This document shows positions 32,144 through 35,301 of a stretch of 35,301 nucleotides of DNA, one piece after another. Source of the stretch: JAICUY01 sp038250515 (GTDB taxonomy: Bacteria; Chloroflexota; Limnocylindria; QHBO01); the NCBI GenBank assembly GCA_038250515.1, contig JBBSCG010000018.1:1-35301 (forward strand), written 5' to 3'. Both the position numbers and the translations under genes were made by a program. The notes beneath the pieces were generated by a model. The model did no database searches, was not told the DNA's origin, and saw only the letters and a program-made list of their open reading frames with translations. Positions within the stretch are counted from its first letter, which is position 1, and every line of letters begins with the position of its first letter.

Positions 32144-33471
32144 CGGTCCCCCTCGATCGCCAGGGCAGCTTCGGCGGCGGCCGCCTCGGCTTCCGGCTCG
32201 GCAACGTCAGCAGGGAGGTAGGTGAGGACGACGCGGTTGTCGTCAGTCAGCGTCGCGCGCATGGCCGCGCGCACGCGGTCGGCGTCGACAGCCTCATAGC
32301 GGCTCACCTCGCTGTTGATCATCTCCGGCGCATCGAACAGCGTGGTGTACATGCTGAGCCGATCCGCGCGCTCGGCGAGCCGCTCGAGGCTCGATTCGAC
32401 GCCGGCGGCGTGCAGGTTACGGACGCGATCAAGCTCGTCCGCGCTCGGCCCGTCCGTCGCCAGGCGCTCGATCTCGCCGAAGAGCGTCGCCTCGAGCTCC
32501 TCGTGCGCGACCCCGGGTCGCGCCGTCGCCCACATGGCGAACATCGAGGCACCGCCGACCATCGGGAAGGCGAAGACGGTGACGTCCTGGGCGAGCTGAC
32601 GTTCGCGGACCAGGCTGCGATACAGCCGCGACGCGCGGCCGGAGGCAAGGAGATCGGCCGCGACTTCGAGGGCGTCCCACGCATCGGTACCGAACGTCGG
32701 CATGCGGTAGACGGCGTACACGCGCGGCAGCGGCACGCGATCGTAGACCACCTCCCGGATCTCGCGTCCGATGGAGGCCGGCAGGTCCATGACCGGTCCG
32801 GGCGGCAGGTCCGGGTTGGCAGGGATCGAGCCGAACTGGCGCTCGATGGCCGCCAGTGCCGCATCGGCCTCGAAGTCGCCGGCGACGGTCAGCACGGCGT
32901 TGTTTGGTGCGTACCAGGTCGAAAAGAAGCGGCTGACGTCGTCGAGGGAGGCAGCCGAGAGGTCCTCCATCGAGCCGATGGTCGAATGGTGATACGGATG
33001 GCTTTCGGGATAGGTCAGCCCCTGGAGTTTTTCGTCCCAGCTCCCGTACGGCTGGTTGTCGACCGACCAGCGGCGCTCGTTTTTGACCACGTCGCGCTGG
33101 TTGTCGAGCTTCTCCTGAGTCATGGCCGGTACCAGCGCGCCCATGCGGTCCGCCTCCAACCACAGGCCGAGCTCCAGCTCGTGCGAAGGCAGCGTCTCGA
33201 AATAGTTCGTGCGATCCAGCCAGGTGGTCGCGTTGAGGGTGCCGCCGGCGGCCTGGATGAGGCCGAAGTGCTCACCCTTGGCGACGTTGGCCGATCCCTG
33301 GAACATCATGTGCTCGAAAAGGTGCGCGAACCCGGTCTTGCCCGGCTGCTCGTGCTTGCTGCCGACGTCGTACCACAGGTTGACCGCCACGATGGGTGTG
33401 CTGTCGTCGCGCGAGAGGATCACGCGAAGCCCGTTCGCCAGCCGATGGCGATCGATCGGTACGTGGGGCAC
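32140..33471 (-). CDS. M16 family zinc metallopeptidase, catalytic subunit
   Basis: This 443-residue peptidase carries the inverted zinc motif HLFEH (His50, Glu53, His54) in GFAHLFEHMMFQGS and the third ligand Glu about residue 132 in VVKNERRWSVDNQPYG. A GTG start at 33471 is supported by an AAGGAG ribosome site five bases upstream and by the immediate family N-terminus (RHRLANGLRVILS). No signal peptide is seen, so it is probably cytoplasmic, degrading peptides together with the inactive partner encoded next. Expression of this pair starts about 80 bases from tRNA-Lys on the same strand. Confidence 0.92.
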   Translation of the reverse strand: MPHVPIDRHRLANGLRVILSRDDSTPIVAVNLWYDVGSKHEQPGKTGFAHLFEHMMFQGSANVAKGEHFGLIQAAGGTLNATTWLDRTNYFETLPSHELELGLWLEADRMGALVPAMTQEKLDNQRDVVKNERRWSVDNQPYGSWDEKLQGLTYPESHPYHHSTIGSMEDLSAASLDDVSRFFSTWYAPNNAVLTVAGDFEADAALAAIERQFGSIPANPDLPPGPVMDLPASIGREIREVVYDRVPLPRVYAVYRMPTFGTDAWDALEVAADLLASGRASRLYRSLVRERQLAQDVTVFAFPMVGGASMFAMWATARPGVAHEELEATLFGEIERLATDGPSADELDRVRNLHAAGVESSLERLAERADRLSMYTTLFDAPEMINSEVSRYEAVDADRVRAAMRATLTDDNRVVLTYLPADVAEPEAEAAAAEAALAIEGDR

Positions 33472-33505
33472 GTCGTCTCCTTAAGCCTCCGTCCGAGGAA
33501 AATCC

Positions 33506-33517
33506 GCGCGGCCGCGC
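33506..33517 (-). terminator. Possible weak terminator after tRNA-Lys
   Basis: A self-complementary GCGCGGCCGCGC is followed on the minus strand by GGATTTTCC. It lies between tRNA-Lys and the M16 operon. The T run is short and the palindrome has no natural loop, so this is a weak candidate. Confidence 0.25.
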
Positions 33518-33551
33518 TGTGGACCGATGACGTCAGCCTGCGAGAAACGAG

Positions 33552-33626
33552 TGGTGAGCGGCCAGGGATTCGAACCCTGAACCTAGTGATTAAGAGTCAC
33601 TTGCTCTGCCGTTGAGCTAGCCGCCC
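33552..33626 (-). tRNA. tRNA-Lys (anticodon CTT), CCA encoded
   Basis: The minus strand folds as a complete cloverleaf: acceptor GGGCGGC paired with GCCGCTC (one G-T wobble), D stem GCTC/GAGC with a GG-containing loop, anticodon stem AGTGA/TCACT with loop CTCTTAA (anticodon CTT, Lys), and T stem CAGGG/CCCTG with loop TTCGAAT. The discriminator is A (complement at 33555) and CCA is encoded (33552-33554). The 5-prime end faces the tyrosine recombinase gene 131 bases away. No second copy of its 3-prime end was found in the window. Confidence 0.96.
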
Positions 33627-33654
33627 ACTGAATCCCGACCGATTCACGCTCACA

Positions 33655-33670
33655 TCGAGCGTATGACTGT
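33655..33670 (+). repeat. 16-bp direct repeat, copy 1
   Basis: TCGAGCGTATGACTGT matches the copy at 33707-33722 at 15 of 16 positions. The copies start 52 bases apart, about five helical turns. Copy 1 lies upstream of the recombinase -35 box. Confidence 0.8.
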
Positions 33671-33690
33671 GAAGCGGTCCGAGAGATGGG

Positions 33691-33719
33691 TTGACCACAG
33701 CGCTTGTCGAGCGTATAAC
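33691..33719 (+). promoter_or_regulatory. Sigma-70-type promoter of the tyrosine recombinase
   Basis: TTGACC (33691-33696), a 17-base spacer and TATAAC (33714-33719) form the best full promoter in the window. Transcription would start near 33726, giving a leader of about 32 bases before the ATG at 33758. The -10 lies inside the second copy of the 16-bp repeat, so a repeat-binding protein could repress it. Confidence 0.75.
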
Positions 33720-33722
33720 TGT
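33707..33722 (+). repeat. 16-bp direct repeat, copy 2
   Basis: TCGAGCGTATAACTGT overlaps the -10 box of the recombinase promoter and differs by one base from copy 1 (33655-33670). The pair could be regulator sites or recombinase arm sites. Confidence 0.8.
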
Positions 33723-33757
33723 AGGTAGTTGAGATCCGCAGTTGAGGCTCCACGCCA

Positions 33758-34687
33758 ATGACCAGAACCCCTATCCCGGAGACCGATTCTAACCCCACCG
33801 CCGTCGTCGGTCCACTCCGCGATTCGTTCCTGCGCCACCTGGCGGCCGAGAATCGCAGCCGCTCGACGCAGGTGACCTACGCCGCCGCGATCGACCTGTT
33901 GGCGGCCTTCGTGGCCGCGTCCGGCATGCCGTCCCTCTCTGAGCTACGCCGCGAGCATCTCGAGGCCTTTCTGGTCGACCTGCGCGGCCGTGGGCAGCGC
34001 CCGGCGACGCTGGCCAACCGCTATCGCTCCCTGCAGCAGTTCTTCAAGTGGCTGCTCGAGGAGGGCGAGATCGCGGCCAATCCGATGGCCAACATGCGGC
34101 CGCCGCACGTCCCCGAGGAGCCTCCCGAGGTGCTGCGCCCCGACGAGCTGCAGGCGCTGCTGGCCACCTGCGCCGGGACCGATTTTGAGGAGCGTCGCGA
34201 CCAGGCCATCCTGCGCCTGTTCCTCGATACCGGCGTCCGCCTGGCGGAGCTGGCCGGCCTGCGCGCCGATGACGTCGACTTCGAGCACAACATCGCTGCG
34301 GTGCTCGGCAAGGGCAGCCGGCCGCGGGCGGTTCCGTTCGGTCGGCGTACGACCCGCGCCCTGGACCGCTATCTCCGCGCGCGGGCCCACCATCCGCAGG
34401 CTGGCGCCGAATGGCTGTGGCTCGGCAAGCAGGGGCGTCTGACCGCAACCGGCGTCGGCCAGATCGTGCGACGCCGCGGCCGGGAGGCGGGACTACCGCA
34501 CCTGCACCCGCACCTATTCCGGCACACCTTCGCCCACACCATGCTCGCCGACGGCATGCAGGAAGGCGACCTGATGCGCCTGGCCGGCTGGCGCTCACGG
34601 CAGATGCTGGCCCGCTACGGTGCCAGTGCCGCCGACGAACGAGCGCGGGCCGCATATCAGCGCCACAGCCCGGGGGATCGGCTGTGA
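33758..34687 (+). CDS. Tyrosine recombinase/integrase (XerC/XerD-like)
   Basis: This 309-residue site-specific recombinase has an N-terminal SAM-like DNA-binding domain (residues 15-110, with FLRHLAAENRSRSTQVTYAA and a LANRYRSLQQFFKWLLEEG helix pair) and the catalytic domain. The active-site set is visible: Arg in LDTGVRLAELAGL, Lys in LGKGSRPR, HxxR in HLFRHTFAH, the His/Trp position in AGWRSRQM, and the nucleophile Tyr in LARYGASAADER. Length fits XerC/XerD, but position beside a tRNA and its own repeat-flanked promoter suggest a mobile-element integrase. A chromosomal dimer-resolution role is the alternative. Confidence 0.92.
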   Translation: MTRTPIPETDSNPTAVVGPLRDSFLRHLAAENRSRSTQVTYAAAIDLLAAFVAASGMPSLSELRREHLEAFLVDLRGRGQRPATLANRYRSLQQFFKWLLEEGEIAANPMANMRPPHVPEEPPEVLRPDELQALLATCAGTDFEERRDQAILRLFLDTGVRLAELAGLRADDVDFEHNIAAVLGKGSRPRAVPFGRRTTRALDRYLRARAHHPQAGAEWLWLGKQGRLTATGVGQIVRRRGREAGLPHLHPHLFRHTFAHTMLADGMQEGDLMRLAGWRSRQMLARYGASAADERARAAYQRHSPGDRL

Positions 34688-35003
34688 TGGATCCCAAGCG
34701 TGCGCTACGGTGCCTAGCAGCCCTATCCATCACGGCGGGGCGCGCGCGGGATGCTCGTGCGCTTCCTGGCCTGCTCCGCGGCGCGATCCTTGCCCGGGAG
34801 TTCACCAACGATCCGGATAATGGGCTAGCCCCCACCCGCGGCGCTGGGGCACCACGCTTCGCACCGAGATGATCCCGCTCCCCCAGCGTGGGCCCGACGG
34901 CCTGCCGCGCTACGGGCAGCCCATGGCGAGTTTCCATCACACTTCTTGACGAAAGCTCCCACCGGGCGGCTGATTCCTCACACACTTCCTCACACGTTTT
35001 CCC
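34688..35003. other. Stretch with no supported gene between recombinase and antitoxin-like gene
   Basis: No open frame here has a start, ribosome site and family resemblance. A short frame ending at about 34950 (with WGTTLRTEMIPLPQRG and GPDGLPRYGQP) reads like a coding remnant, but I do not recognise it. The right half is less GC-rich and repeats CACACTTC-like units (34939-34946 and 34981-34988), with a lone TTGACG at 34946. It looks like degraded accessory DNA. Confidence 0.5.
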
Positions 35004-35032
35004 TTGATCCGGCCGTCGGCCGTATCTAGCCT
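35004..35032 (+). promoter_or_regulatory. Promoter of the Phd-like gene, leaderless start
   Basis: TTGATC (35004-35009), a 17-base spacer and TAGCCT (35027-35032) are followed by six bases and the ATG at 35039. No ribosome site is present. The spacing supports a leaderless transcript and fixes the start codon over the earlier out-of-frame ATG at 35034. Confidence 0.6.
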
Positions 35033-35038
35033 CATGGC

Positions 35039-35301
35039 ATGGCGCTCCATGTTTCAGCTACCGAACTGCGCGACGAGCTGACCGAGCTCTGGCACGAGAT
35101 CTCATCCGGCCAGTCCGTGGTCGTGCAGGGTGCCGGTCGGTCGCCGGTGCTGCTGCGCCGACTTCGATCAGGCGACCGCGGCCAACGGATCCCCATTACA
35201 AGCTTCCGCAGGAAGCTCCATCGAATCCTGCGCGAGGTCCAGCGGGAGCCGAGGATCGTGACGGTGGGCGGGGATCCATACTTTTGGGTTGGTCCCGCCC
35301 C
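35039..35301 (+). CDS. Phd/YefM-like antitoxin-type protein, partial at window edge
   Basis: The frame from 35039 stays open to the window end (87 codons, no stop). The N-terminus ALHVSATELRDELTELWHEI followed by SSGQSVVVQGAGRSP has the shape of the Phd/YefM DNA-binding domain: a short strand, the S.TELR helix, then a (S)GE.V.(I/V)...GRPV-like hairpin. The basic region after it (SFRRKLHRILREVQREPRI) would correspond to the part that varies in the family. A toxin gene would be expected downstream, outside the window. It could instead be a solitary Phd-fold regulator. Confidence 0.55.
   Translation, partial: MALHVSATELRDELTELWHEISSGQSVVVQGAGRSPVLLRRLRSGDRGQRIPITSFRRKLHRILREVQREPRIVTVGGDPYFWVGPA

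Noticed and set aside
32110..33615. A 501-codon plus-strand frame antisense to the catalytic M16 gene
   Set aside because: The zinc motif and ribosome site fix the real gene on the minus strand; the frame runs through the tRNA gene.
34411..34872. A 153-codon frame overlapping the end of the recombinase and continuing into the gene-poor stretch
   Set aside because: It starts inside the catalytic domain of the recombinase in another frame, is Arg/Ala/Pro-rich and has no ribosome site or recognisable family.
1..35301. CRISPR arrays, rRNA genes, insertion-sequence ends
   Set aside because: No regularly spaced repeats, no rRNA sequence and no transposase or terminal inverted repeats were seen.
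33552..35301. tRNA-Lys 3-prime end as an attachment site for the recombinase
   Set aside because: A second copy of the tRNA 3-prime sequence was looked for to the right of the recombinase and not found, and the recombinase lies on the 5-prime side of the tRNA.

Overview
The window is a compact, very GC-rich stretch of bacterial chromosome. Genes abut or overlap by ATGA/GTGA junctions, starts mix ATG, GTG and TTG, and several transcription units appear leaderless, with a -10 hexamer 6-7 bases before the start codon. This style, the split E1alpha/E1beta 2-oxoacid dehydrogenase, the stand-alone Dha-type PTS and the cyanophycin genes suggest an uncultured Chloroflexota lineage (for example a soil/freshwater Limnocylindria-like group). 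That placement is inference; a distant actinobacterial relative is the main alternative.

Region 1 (1-7721, + strand) is one overlapping operon on triose-phosphate and phospholipid metabolism: DhaM, PlsY, HPr, enzyme I, PgsA and GlpA-GlpB-GlpC. Enzyme I, HPr and DhaM form a phosphorelay to a dihydroxyacetone kinase (DhaK/DhaL presumably just upstream). GlpABC links glycerol 3-phosphate and DHAP. PlsY and PgsA consume glycerol 3-phosphate for membrane lipids.

Region 2 (7714-12940) holds an ABC-2 exporter cassette (ATPase and two permeases, - strand); a visibly less GC-rich islet with a 56-residue one-TM protein and a Cys/aromatic-rich secreted protein whose signal peptide is broken by an apparent single-base frameshift; an UPF0173 metallo-hydrolase; and a PadR regulator with a 9-bp-arm palindromic operator plus a coupled membrane protein.

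Region 3 (12963-21414, - strand) is the lipoate and branched-chain 2-oxoacid dehydrogenase block: hotdog thioesterase, E3, E1alpha, E1beta, E2, then lipA, lipB and a glyoxalase-II-like hydrolase. Between E2 and lipA lies a C-terminal remnant of kynureninase.

Region 4 (21427-30801) is a cyanophycin-centred neighbourhood: an M20 peptidase and a CphA-like protein without an ATP-grasp domain share a palindromic bidirectional -10 element; cyanophycin synthetase and cyanophycinase form a converging operon; a J-domain/helical-repeat protein coupled to an orphan membrane histidine kinase is divergent from cyanophycinase. This is the best candidate for an undescribed variation on a known system.

Region 5 (30785-35301) has a pair of M16 peptidases (one active, one lacking the zinc motif), tRNA-Lys(CTT), a tyrosine recombinase with a strong promoter inside 16-bp direct repeats, a 351-base stretch with no supported gene, and the start of a Phd-like antitoxin cut by the window edge.
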